Source: Paracoccaceae bacterium (GTDB taxonomy: Bacteria; Pseudomonadota; Alphaproteobacteria; Rhodobacterales; Rhodobacteraceae). From it: a stretch of DNA of 6,327 bases. The stretch's first letter is position 1. Each line of letters begins with the position of its first letter. The stretch lies in NCBI GenBank assembly GCA_018222665.1, contig JAAEZW010000120.1, positions 1-6,327 on the forward strand, given 5' to 3'. Position numbers and translations under genes: made by a program. Positions 1-6,027 of the stretch are shown in pieces. The notes below the pieces were generated by a model. It saw only the letters and a program-made list of their open reading frames with translations, was not told where the DNA came from and made no database searches.

Positions 1-409
1 CTTTTAAAACCAGCTCGGCCTCTGGCGAAATCTCAACACCTGCTGTTTCGTTTATAGCACGTTCAATACGCTGTGTGGCCGCGCCCGCATGATAAATCCG
101 TGATTTCCGCGTTGTTGTTTCAACACGAATTGGAACATCGGTACGCAAAAATTCACCCCACGGAAATTTGCGTGAGCGTTTATCAAGTTGGGCCAAATGC
201 ATTGCCCGAAAGCCACCCATCCGCACCAAGACACGGGTGGCGCCGCGCAAACATAGGTTGGCGCGCCAGACGTCCTGCCAACTTCCGTCAAATTCAACAC
301 CGCCGCTGACGACTTCGGCACTGGAAAAGCCAAGTTCAACCGCTTCTTCCAGCAGCACATGTTCCAAGGATGGGGCCGCCACCAAGAATATTTTTATCGC
401 AGTATCCAT
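1..409 (-). CDS. THUMP-domain class I SAM-dependent RNA methyltransferase (RlmL/YcbY-like), N-terminal part only
   Basis: The reading frame runs from an ATG at 409-407 to the left edge without a stop, giving 136 codons of an N-terminus; the rest is outside the window. The protein opens with IFLVAAPSLEHVLLEEAVEL, then a GGVEF turn (about residues 36-40), RANLCLRGATRVLVRMGGF (50-67), and PWGEFLR (83-89). This resembles the N-terminal ferredoxin-like/THUMP region of RlmL-type 23S rRNA guanine-N2 methyltransferases, which use THUMP to bind RNA and a C-terminal Rossmann domain to transfer methyl from SAM. That catalytic domain (NPPY-type motif) is not visible, so the modified base is inferred from the family only. 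The ATG is preferred because AGGTGA lies 5 bases upstream and an in-frame TAG sits at 421-419; an in-frame GTG at 418-416 leaves no room for a ribosome site. It follows hpaH by 42 bases on the same strand but has no pathway link with it. Confidence 0.82.
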   Translation of the reverse strand, partial: MDTAIKIFLVAAPSLEHVLLEEAVELGFSSAEVVSGGVEFDGSWQDVWRANLCLRGATRVLVRMGGFRAMHLAQLDKRSRKFPWGEFLRTDVPIRVETTTRKSRIYHAGAATQRIERAINETAGVEISPEAELVLK

Positions 410-414
410 GCGCG

Positions 415-420
415 TCACCT
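415..420 (-). promoter_or_regulatory. Ribosome binding site of the THUMP methyltransferase gene
   Basis: AGGTGA reads on the minus strand from 420 to 415, with a 5-base spacer (CGCGC) to the ATG at 409. It lies in the 42-base gap after hpaH (410-451). That gap shows no convincing hairpin with a T-run and no clear -35/-10 pair, so readthrough from the hpa operon is possible. Confidence 0.65.
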
Positions 421-451
421 AACAGGGTCCACAGCAGTTGACGAGAGATAG

Positions 452-1255
452 TTAGTCAAACGTGATTGAAACACGACCAAACGCACCAAAATCTGCGTCA
501 ATTTTTGAACCAGAGGGGCATTCAATTGGTCGGATAAAGGACCCTGACAAAACGATATCACCTTTGCGCAGACCTTGACCATATTGCGCAAGGCGGCGCA
601 CCAACCACACCATGCTTTCAACTGGATCGTTTAGGACACCTGCACCCAGGCCTGTTTCCTCAACTTCGCCGCTACGATGAACAATGGCACCAACCCAGCG
701 CAGATCAAAATCCGTTATGTCGTGTTTTTCTGCGCCCAGTACCACTCCGGCATTTGCGGCATTATCGGCGATGGTATCAAACACAGTGCGTGTTTTTCTC
801 GTTGCTGGATCAATACGTTTTATGCGTGTGTCCAAAATTTCCAAACTTGGCGCGACATAGTCGGTTGCTGCAATAATATCCTGTCCCGAAACCTCAGCAC
901 CTGCGATATCATCTGACATCACAAATGCGATCTCTGCCTCGACACGCGGCTGTATGAAACGCCCCGCTGGAACATGTGCACCATTTTCAAACGACATATC
1001 ATCAAACAAAATGCCGCTGTCAGGAATATCGATATTCAATGCGTATTGCATCGCCTTTGACGTCAGTCCAATTTTCCATCCAATAATGCTGCGTCCAGAT
1101 GCCTGTTTATGATCCACCAAGGCGGATTGTATGGCATAGGCGTCATCCATATCCATATCTGGATGTTCCAACGACAAAATGTCGATCTGTGACCGCTTGG
1201 CTTCTGCTTCAAAAAGTTGTTCGGCGGCTGCGCGAATTTCTGCGGGCGACATCAT
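452..1255 (-). CDS. hpaH: 2-oxo-hept-3-ene-1,7-dioate (OHED) hydratase HpaH
   Basis: Cytoplasmic hydratase of the homoprotocatechuate pathway: it adds water to 2-oxo-hept-3-ene-1,7-dioate to give 4-hydroxy-2-oxoheptane-1,7-dioate, the substrate of the HpaI aldolase. The 267-residue product is the same length as E. coli HpaH/HpcG and similar throughout, for example SLEHPDMDMDDAYAIQ (28-43), GWKIGLTSKAMQ (59-70), VFDTIADNAANAGVVLG (158-174) and EETGLGAGVLNDP (199-211). The three acidic residues that bind the divalent metal in this fold are present as E106 and E108 (RVEAE) and E139 (SLE). It is the last pathway gene and overlaps the end of hpaG by four bases (ATGA). Two consecutive ATG codons (1255-1253 and 1252-1250) could each be the start. 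An AGG is 1 base from the first and 4 from the second, and a GGA at 1267-1265 is 9 bases from the first, so the true N-terminus may be one residue shorter. Related 2-oxopent-4-enoate hydratases are the alternative; context and similarity favour HpaH. Confidence 0.93.
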   Translation of the reverse strand: MMSPAEIRAAAEQLFEAEAKRSQIDILSLEHPDMDMDDAYAIQSALVDHKQASGRSIIGWKIGLTSKAMQYALNIDIPDSGILFDDMSFENGAHVPAGRFIQPRVEAEIAFVMSDDIAGAEVSGQDIIAATDYVAPSLEILDTRIKRIDPATRKTRTVFDTIADNAANAGVVLGAEKHDITDFDLRWVGAIVHRSGEVEETGLGAGVLNDPVESMVWLVRRLAQYGQGLRKGDIVLSGSFIRPIECPSGSKIDADFGAFGRVSITFD

Positions 1256-2115
1256 ACCTGTTCATCCGCAATCGTATTTGTCAGGGTTCCAATCCCTTCA
1301 GCAGTCACCGTTACAACATCGCCAGGTTTCAAAAACTGCGGTGGGTCTAGGCGGGCACCTGCGCCTGTCGGTGTTCCAGTGATGACAATGTCACCTGGCA
1401 TCAGGGTCGTGAATGTTGAGATATATTCAATCTGGCGTTTGATCGGGAACAACATACGGCTGGTGCGATCGTCTTGACGAAGTTCACCGTTCACATGTGT
1501 TGTAATGCGGATATCATCCAGCTGAGATGGATGCGTAAATGGCACCAACCATGGGCCCATTGCTCCTGAGGATTCCCAATTCTTACCTTGAGTGACATTA
1601 AATTTGGCATGACGCACCCAGTCGCGGATCGTCCCCTCATTACACAGCGTGATCGCAGCGATATGCTCATAGGCCTGATCCTGTGGAATGCGACGACCCT
1701 GTTTTCCAATGACAATCGCAATTTCGCCTTCGTAATCCAATTTTTCGGACTCAGGTGGACGGATGAGCGGAGCGTTTGCGGACGTAAAACTGCGCGCGAA
1801 ACGTGGAAACAGCGACATATTGGGCGGGGCCTCAACCCCGTCTTTGTACTCTGCGTTACGATCCGGAAAGTTCACGCCAACGCAAATAATTTTTTCTGGG
1901 TGTGCGACGGGTAGCTCAAATTGAATATCATCTAGTTTGAAATCAATCTCGCGCCCCACCGCTGCCTTGGCCAAATCCTTTAGCGCACCTGCAATCACAA
2001 CATCCTGTAGGGATGAAAATTGTGGAAATGCCGCGTTCATCGAAATCGCGCCTGCGTCGGTCACAATGCCAAAATGAAGCTGTGCGGCGGCTGTAAAACT
2101 GGCAAAATGGGTCAT
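1252..2115 (-). CDS. hpaG: FAH-family 5-carboxymethyl-2-oxo-hex-3-ene-1,7-dioate decarboxylase / HHDD isomerase (HpaG-type, single domain)
   Basis: Member of the fumarylacetoacetate hydrolase (FAH) superfamily. In this context it should decarboxylate 5-carboxymethyl-2-oxo-hex-3-ene-1,7-dioate and isomerise the resulting 2-hydroxyhepta-2,4-diene-1,7-dioate to OHED for HpaH. The 287 residues have a variable N-terminal part (1-70) and the FAH core: KIICVGVNFPDR (75-86), DYEGEIAIVIG (127-137), NEGTIRDW (159-166), GKNWESSGAMGPW (177-189), VNGELRQDDRTSRML (208-222) and PGDIVITGTPTGAG (240-253). The metal site is visible as E129, E131 and probably E160, where relatives such as FAHD1 have Asp. E. coli HpaG is about 430 residues with two FAH domains; this protein has one, so it either does both steps or has a partner elsewhere. 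AAAGGA (2127-2122) is a good ribosome site 6 bases before the ATG, inside the end of the decarboxylase gene, which overlaps by ATGA. The FAH assignment is firm; the exact reaction rests on context. Confidence 0.83.
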   Translation of the reverse strand: MTHFASFTAAAQLHFGIVTDAGAISMNAAFPQFSSLQDVVIAGALKDLAKAAVGREIDFKLDDIQFELPVAHPEKIICVGVNFPDRNAEYKDGVEAPPNMSLFPRFARSFTSANAPLIRPPESEKLDYEGEIAIVIGKQGRRIPQDQAYEHIAAITLCNEGTIRDWVRHAKFNVTQGKNWESSGAMGPWLVPFTHPSQLDDIRITTHVNGELRQDDRTSRMLFPIKRQIEYISTFTTLMPGDIVITGTPTGAGARLDPPQFLKPGDVVTVTAEGIGTLTNTIADEQV

Positions 2116-3524
2116 GTTATATCCTTTGCAATCTGCAATATGACATCATAGGCAGTTTCGATGTCCTGTTTTTCGCAATCAAATTGGCCAACCTGAAAAC
2201 GAATAACCTTTTGTCCTTTGTGGATCGTTTGGGTCAAATAAATACGGCCATCATCATTGATTGCGTCGACAAGTTTCTGATTCAAAATGTCCAAATCTTG
2301 ATCCGTGTCGGGGACATATCGGAATGTAAACAAGGACAGAATTGGATCTGTGACGATTTCAAAATCTGGGGTGCCCCAGAATCTATCTGCAATCTCACAC
2401 GACCAATTGACGTGATTGCGAATGCGTTTGCGCAAATTGTCCAAGCCATAACTGCGCAATAAAAACCAAATCTTCAGCGCGCGAAAACGCCGCCCCAAGG
2501 GAACGGACCATTCGGAATAATTGATCAATCCATCCTGTCCATGCGTTTTCAAGTATTCGGGTTGAATGGCCAGCGTACGGACCAAATCATCAGGATTGCG
2601 CAAGAAGTGCGCAGAGCAGTCAAATTGGGCGCCCAACCATTTGTGGGGATTGAAAACAATGCTGTCGGCCTGTTCAACACCGCGCCACAGCGTTTGAAAT
2701 TCGGGACAAATCATGGCCGACCCTGCCCATGCCGCATCGACATGAACATAAAGATCATGCCGTTTCGCCACGGAAATCACGCCCGCAATATCATCACACG
2801 CGCCAATGCTGGTCCCACCCGTACAGGCGACCACACCGATCGGGATATGGCCTGCGGCAATATCTGTTTCAATTGCATGGTTGAGTGCCTCGCAATCCAT
2901 CGCGTATAGGGGCCCAGCGCTTGGGATACGCACAATGTTTTCGGCACCAATGCCAGCAATCCATACCGCACGATCAATTGAGGAATGCACCTGATCGCTG
3001 CAATAAATCCGCAATTGACCCTTGTTGTTTAGGCCTGATGTATTGCCCGTCCATGCGATTGCACGTTCGCGCATTGTCAACACCGCAGCCAAGGTAGCGC
3101 CCGATGCACTGTCTTGGATCACGCCCTGAAATGCATTCGGCAAACCAATTGCCTGCCGCAACCAATCAATAACCTTGGTTTCCATTTCGGTGGCTGCGGG
3201 TGAGGTTTGCCACAACATGCACTGCGCTGCCATCGTAGATGTGATGATATCCGCCAACATGGACGGCGGGCTGGCGTTTGCAGGGAAATACGCGAAAAAG
3301 CGCGGATGCTGCCAATGGGTCATCCCGGGCATCACAATACGTTCGAAATCCGACATGATTTCCGACATGTCAGTACCCGTTTCAGGCGCGCTTTCCTCTA
3401 ATTTTTGTGCAATGTCACCAGGTTTCGTTTGGGCACGAACGGGGCGATTGCGCAGTGTTTTGTGGTATTCTGCACCCCATTCACCAAGGTGTTTGACCCA
3501 TTTTTCGTATTCATCCCAATTCAT
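2112..3524 (-). CDS. Group II PLP-dependent aromatic-L-amino-acid decarboxylase (tyrosine/DOPA decarboxylase-like)
   Basis: Predicted cytoplasmic enzyme that removes the carboxyl of an aromatic amino acid to give an amine (for example tyrosine to tyramine, DOPA to dopamine). The 470 residues align along their full length with animal DOPA decarboxylase: MPGMTHWQHPRFFAYFP (65-81), a cofactor loop at DSASGATLA (138-146), SDQVHSSIDRA (176-186), HVDAAWAGSA (261-270), FNPHKWLGAQFDCSA (291-305) and PLGRRFRALKIWF (342-354). K295 is the PLP Schiff-base lysine, H180 the residue stacking on the PLP ring and D263 the partner of the pyridine nitrogen. Y324, in the mobile catalytic loop (QPEYLK), matches DDC Tyr332. 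Both H180 and Y324 favour decarboxylation over the aldehyde-synthase side reaction. Its ribosome site (AGGA, 3534-3531) straddles the hpaD stop, and its end overlaps hpaG, so it is a true operon member. Substrate (Tyr, DOPA, Phe or Trp) cannot be fixed from sequence; the pathway context favours tyrosine or DOPA. Confidence 0.92.
   Translation of the reverse strand: MNWDEYEKWVKHLGEWGAEYHKTLRNRPVRAQTKPGDIAQKLEESAPETGTDMSEIMSDFERIVMPGMTHWQHPRFFAYFPANASPPSMLADIITSTMAAQCMLWQTSPAATEMETKVIDWLRQAIGLPNAFQGVIQDSASGATLAAVLTMRERAIAWTGNTSGLNNKGQLRIYCSDQVHSSIDRAVWIAGIGAENIVRIPSAGPLYAMDCEALNHAIETDIAAGHIPIGVVACTGGTSIGACDDIAGVISVAKRHDLYVHVDAAWAGSAMICPEFQTLWRGVEQADSIVFNPHKWLGAQFDCSAHFLRNPDDLVRTLAIQPEYLKTHGQDGLINYSEWSVPLGRRFRALKIWFLLRSYGLDNLRKRIRNHVNWSCEIADRFWGTPDFEIVTDPILSLFTFRYVPDTDQDLDILNQKLVDAINDDGRIYLTQTIHKGQKVIRFQVGQFDCEKQDIETAYDVILQIAKDIT
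2122..2127 (-). promoter_or_regulatory. Ribosome binding site of hpaG inside the end of the decarboxylase gene
   Basis: AAAGGA reads from 2127 to 2122 on the minus strand, followed by TATAAC and the hpaG ATG at 2115. It falls within the final codons of the decarboxylase gene, whose TGA overlaps the ATG (ATGA), and so fixes the hpaG start. Confidence 0.62.
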
Positions 3525-3530
3525 ATCTGG

Positions 3531-3534
3531 TCCT
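3531..3534 (-). promoter_or_regulatory. Ribosome binding site of the aromatic amino acid decarboxylase, overlapping the hpaD stop codon
   Basis: AGGA reads from 3534 to 3531 on the minus strand and shares two bases with the TAG stop of hpaD (3535-3533). A 6-base spacer leads to the ATG at 3524. The arrangement implies that ribosomes finishing hpaD can restart on the decarboxylase. Confidence 0.6.
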
Positions 3535-4513
3535 ATGGTGCGATTATGGGTTGCGCTTTTAACACAGGGTCAACGGGGGTTGCGCCATCAAATACGCTGC
3601 CTTCCTCAAACCACGATTTCGGCGCGGCGGCACCCCATAATGTTTGACGCTGTGGATCGGTCAAATCCCATTTAATTGGCTCTAAATCTGGATCAACTGT
3701 TTGATAATCGCTGCAATAGATTTCAATGCGGTGGCCATCAGGGTCACGCACGTACAAAAAGAAGGCGTTTGAAATGCCATGACGACCCGGACCGCGTTCG
3801 ATGTTGGCGACATATCCCGTGGTCGACATCAAATCCAACAAGTCAATGATGTTCAACGGTGTCGGCACCCAAAACGCACTGTGATGAAGCCGGGGGCCAA
3901 TCCCATTTGTAAATGCAATGTCATGCACGCCACCCTTACGGTGCATCCACGCCGCCCATAGACGACCTGTTTCGCTGTCTTCAGTATATTCAGTGACGCG
4001 AAAACCCATGTCGTTATAAAAATTAACGGATGCATCAACATCGCTGGAAAACATGTTGAAGTGATCAATTCGTAAGGGTTTGACACCCCGATACAATGCA
4101 TATTTTTGATGGATTGGGGCCAAACGTTCCATCTTGGCATAAAACTCAAGTGGTATGCCCCAGGGATCGCGCGACCGTAAAATACGACCGAAAAACGGTT
4201 TCTCGATCCATTCAACTGGCAGCCCGCGTTCCATGAAAAAATCGCTTAGACGGTCCAGATCGGCATCCTCCCAAACCTTAAACCCCAAAACACCAACAGA
4301 TGCCGCGTTCGATTTAATCAGATGGATACAGTGGTGGCCACGTTCCTCCATCGCGCGCAGGTAGATGGCGTCCTCTGTTTCATGTGTGACCTGCAAACCA
4401 AGGGTGTCCACATAAAACGCTCGTGACGCAGCAAGATCGCGTACGTTATATTCCACATGACTTAATCGGACGATATTGAAATCGGGGTTTAAATTGGGTG
4501 CTGGTACGGGCAT
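3533..4513 (-). CDS. hpaD: Homoprotocatechuate 2,3-dioxygenase, VOC-superfamily (type I) extradiol enzyme
   Basis: Cleaves the ring of 3,4-dihydroxyphenylacetate with O2 to give 5-carboxymethyl-2-hydroxymuconate semialdehyde. The 326 residues contain two vicinal-oxygen-chelate modules (about 15-125 and 145-270). Compared from memory with the Brevibacterium fuscum enzyme, the metal triad is H151 (IDHFN), H211 (PRLHHSAF) and E264 (HRIEIY). Second-sphere residues are also kept: N153, W189, acid/base H197 (GGVHDIA), R240 and H245 (IERGPGRHG), and Y254. A full active site means a working enzyme is expected; whether it uses Fe(II) or Mn(II), as different relatives do, cannot be read. It is unrelated in fold to E. 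coli HpaD, which is a LigB-type enzyme. The product is about 40 residues shorter at the C-terminus than the B. fuscum protein. The start overlaps the hpaE stop by one base (TAATG), with AGGA at 4525-4522 8 bases upstream. Confidence 0.94.
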   Translation of the reverse strand: MPVPAPNLNPDFNIVRLSHVEYNVRDLAASRAFYVDTLGLQVTHETEDAIYLRAMEERGHHCIHLIKSNAASVGVLGFKVWEDADLDRLSDFFMERGLPVEWIEKPFFGRILRSRDPWGIPLEFYAKMERLAPIHQKYALYRGVKPLRIDHFNMFSSDVDASVNFYNDMGFRVTEYTEDSETGRLWAAWMHRKGGVHDIAFTNGIGPRLHHSAFWVPTPLNIIDLLDLMSTTGYVANIERGPGRHGISNAFFLYVRDPDGHRIEIYCSDYQTVDPDLEPIKWDLTDPQRQTLWGAAAPKSWFEEGSVFDGATPVDPVLKAQPIIAP

Positions 4514-6027
4514 TACAGTTTTCCTAATTTTGGGATAGTATGCGACCCCGTCGCAAATCCGATATGCTTTTGTTCCATATAAAACTCAAACGACCAATCG
4601 CCGCCATCACGACCAATGCCGCTGGCCTTAACGCCTCCAAAGGGTGTGGGCAGGTGTCGCACGTTTTCCGAATTTACCCAAATCATACCCGCCTCTAACT
4701 TATCACTAAATCGCAGTGCTCGGGTCAAATCATTGGTCCAGATATAGCCCGTTAAGCCATAATTCACATCATTGGCCATCTGTAGCGCTTGATCTTCATC
4801 GGAGAACCGAATGGATGTTAAGACAGGGCCAAAGATTTCCTCTTGCGAGATACGCATGTCGTTTGTCGCATGTGTGAACAGGGTTGGTTTCACAAAAAAT
4901 CCAATATCACCGTCACGCGCACCACCTGCTGCGATTGTTGCGCCATCCGTCTTTGCAATATCAAAGTAAGAGGAAACTTTGTTAAAGTGGGCCGTGTGAA
5001 TAAGAGGGCCTACTTCGGTCGCTGGATCAAGGGGATGGCCAACCTTGATCGCATTTACACGTTCAATCAATTTCGCCTCGAACGCATCTGCAATCGTATC
5101 TTGCACCAACAAGCGGGACGACGACGTACAACGTTCGCCATTCAACGAATAAATCATGAATATCGCTGCATCCAACGCGCGGTCCAAATCCGCATCATCA
5201 AACACAACGACAGGGTTTTTACCGCCCAGTTCAAAGTGAACGCGCTTTAACGTATCTGCACCCTGTTTCATAATTTGGCTACCCGTACGGCTTTCGCCGA
5301 CAAATGCAATCGCCTTGATATCTGGGTGTTCGCACAGGGCTTTGCCTGCCTCTTCGCCAATCCCATTTACCAAATTCCAAACCCCATCTGGCAAACCTGC
5401 ATCCTTTGCAATCTCCATCAGAATGCTGGCTGTTACTGGACTTAGCTCTGCGGGTTTGTGAACAACGGTGCAGCCTGCAGCCAATGCGGGCGCGATTTTC
5501 CACGTGGACAGCATAAAGGGTGTATTCCATGGCGTAATGACACCTACAGGACCAATTGGAACACGCGTTGTCACATTCATAAGCTTTGGGGAAGGCAGGC
5601 TTTGGCCATCGCGCGCGGCAGGTGCACGATCAGCAAAGAACCGAAAATTCTCGGCACCGCGGATCGCGGCCTTGGCCATAAATCGAATAGGTTGCCCTGT
5701 GTCCCAACTTTCGCACAATGCGATCTCTTCGGCGCGGGCAACGATGCCATCCGCGATCTTGTGTAGGATTTTTTTCCGCTCGGTTCCTGTTAAATCACGC
5801 CATTCAGGGAATGCGTTTTTCGCTGCGTCAGCTGCCAATGCGATTTCTTCGACACCGCCTTTGGCAACATCGCAAATAAAGGATTCATCAACTGGTGAAA
5901 CAGATTGAAATGTATCACCGCTTTTGGACCAAAGATTTTTGCCATTGATATGGTGCGACACACCTGTTGATTTAAAACGTTCAAGGTATCCAGATAGTTT
6001 TTCTAAATTCGAAGTTAAATCTGACAT
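4513..6027 (-). CDS. hpaE: 5-carboxymethyl-2-hydroxymuconate-semialdehyde dehydrogenase HpaE
   Basis: NAD-dependent aldehyde dehydrogenase that oxidises the ring-cleavage product CHMS to 5-carboxymethyl-2-hydroxymuconate. The 504-residue protein has the complete ALDH fold: cofactor motifs at TPWNTP (165-170, oxyanion N168) and HKPAELSP (190-197, K191), the GESRTGS nucleotide loop (244-250), general base E266 in FELGGK (265-270), nucleophile C300 in GERCTSS (297-303), EEIFGPV (396-402) and the C-terminal PFGGVKASGIGRDGG (462-476). All catalytic residues are intact. The length is slightly above E. coli HpaE (about 488) because of the N-terminal region. The family is broad, and the HpaE assignment comes from overall resemblance plus its place between hpaF and hpaD. 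An arylacetaldehyde side activity is conceivable given the neighbouring amino acid decarboxylase, but that is speculation. Its ATG directly abuts the hpaF TAA, with GGAG 6 bases upstream. Confidence 0.93.
   Translation of the reverse strand: MSDLTSNLEKLSGYLERFKSTGVSHHINGKNLWSKSGDTFQSVSPVDESFICDVAKGGVEEIALAADAAKNAFPEWRDLTGTERKKILHKIADGIVARAEEIALCESWDTGQPIRFMAKAAIRGAENFRFFADRAPAARDGQSLPSPKLMNVTTRVPIGPVGVITPWNTPFMLSTWKIAPALAAGCTVVHKPAELSPVTASILMEIAKDAGLPDGVWNLVNGIGEEAGKALCEHPDIKAIAFVGESRTGSQIMKQGADTLKRVHFELGGKNPVVVFDDADLDRALDAAIFMIYSLNGERCTSSSRLLVQDTIADAFEAKLIERVNAIKVGHPLDPATEVGPLIHTAHFNKVSSYFDIAKTDGATIAAGGARDGDIGFFVKPTLFTHATNDMRISQEEIFGPVLTSIRFSDEDQALQMANDVNYGLTGYIWTNDLTRALRFSDKLEAGMIWVNSENVRHLPTPFGGVKASGIGRDGGDWSFEFYMEQKHIGFATGSHTIPKLGKL

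Noticed and set aside
52..360. Minus-strand open frame of 102 codons near the left edge
   Set aside because: It is out of frame with the THUMP methyltransferase reading frame, which runs uninterrupted from 409 to the edge and shows clear family similarity.
410..451. Possible terminator or promoter between hpaH and the methyltransferase gene
   Set aside because: Only a 3-base-pair arm (GTC/GAC) could be found, with no T-run, and no pair of promoter boxes stands out in 42 bases.
3175..3675. Plus-strand open frame of 166 codons
   Set aside because: It lies antisense to the decarboxylase start and the hpaD end, both confirmed by family motifs. Its translation has no recognisable domain and it crosses a real gene junction.
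4843..5250. Plus-strand open frame of 135 codons
   Set aside because: Antisense to the catalytic core of hpaE; no recognisable protein family.
5468..5908. Plus-strand open frame of 146 codons
   Set aside because: Entirely antisense to hpaE, which has all ALDH motifs in the other strand; the product is low-information and Ala/Ser/Arg-rich, as expected for a shadow frame.
4513..6027. hpaE product as a generic betaine or phenylacetaldehyde dehydrogenase
   Set aside because: ALDH motifs alone cannot exclude it, but the tight position between hpaF and hpaD and the overall resemblance to CHMS dehydrogenases make HpaE the better call.
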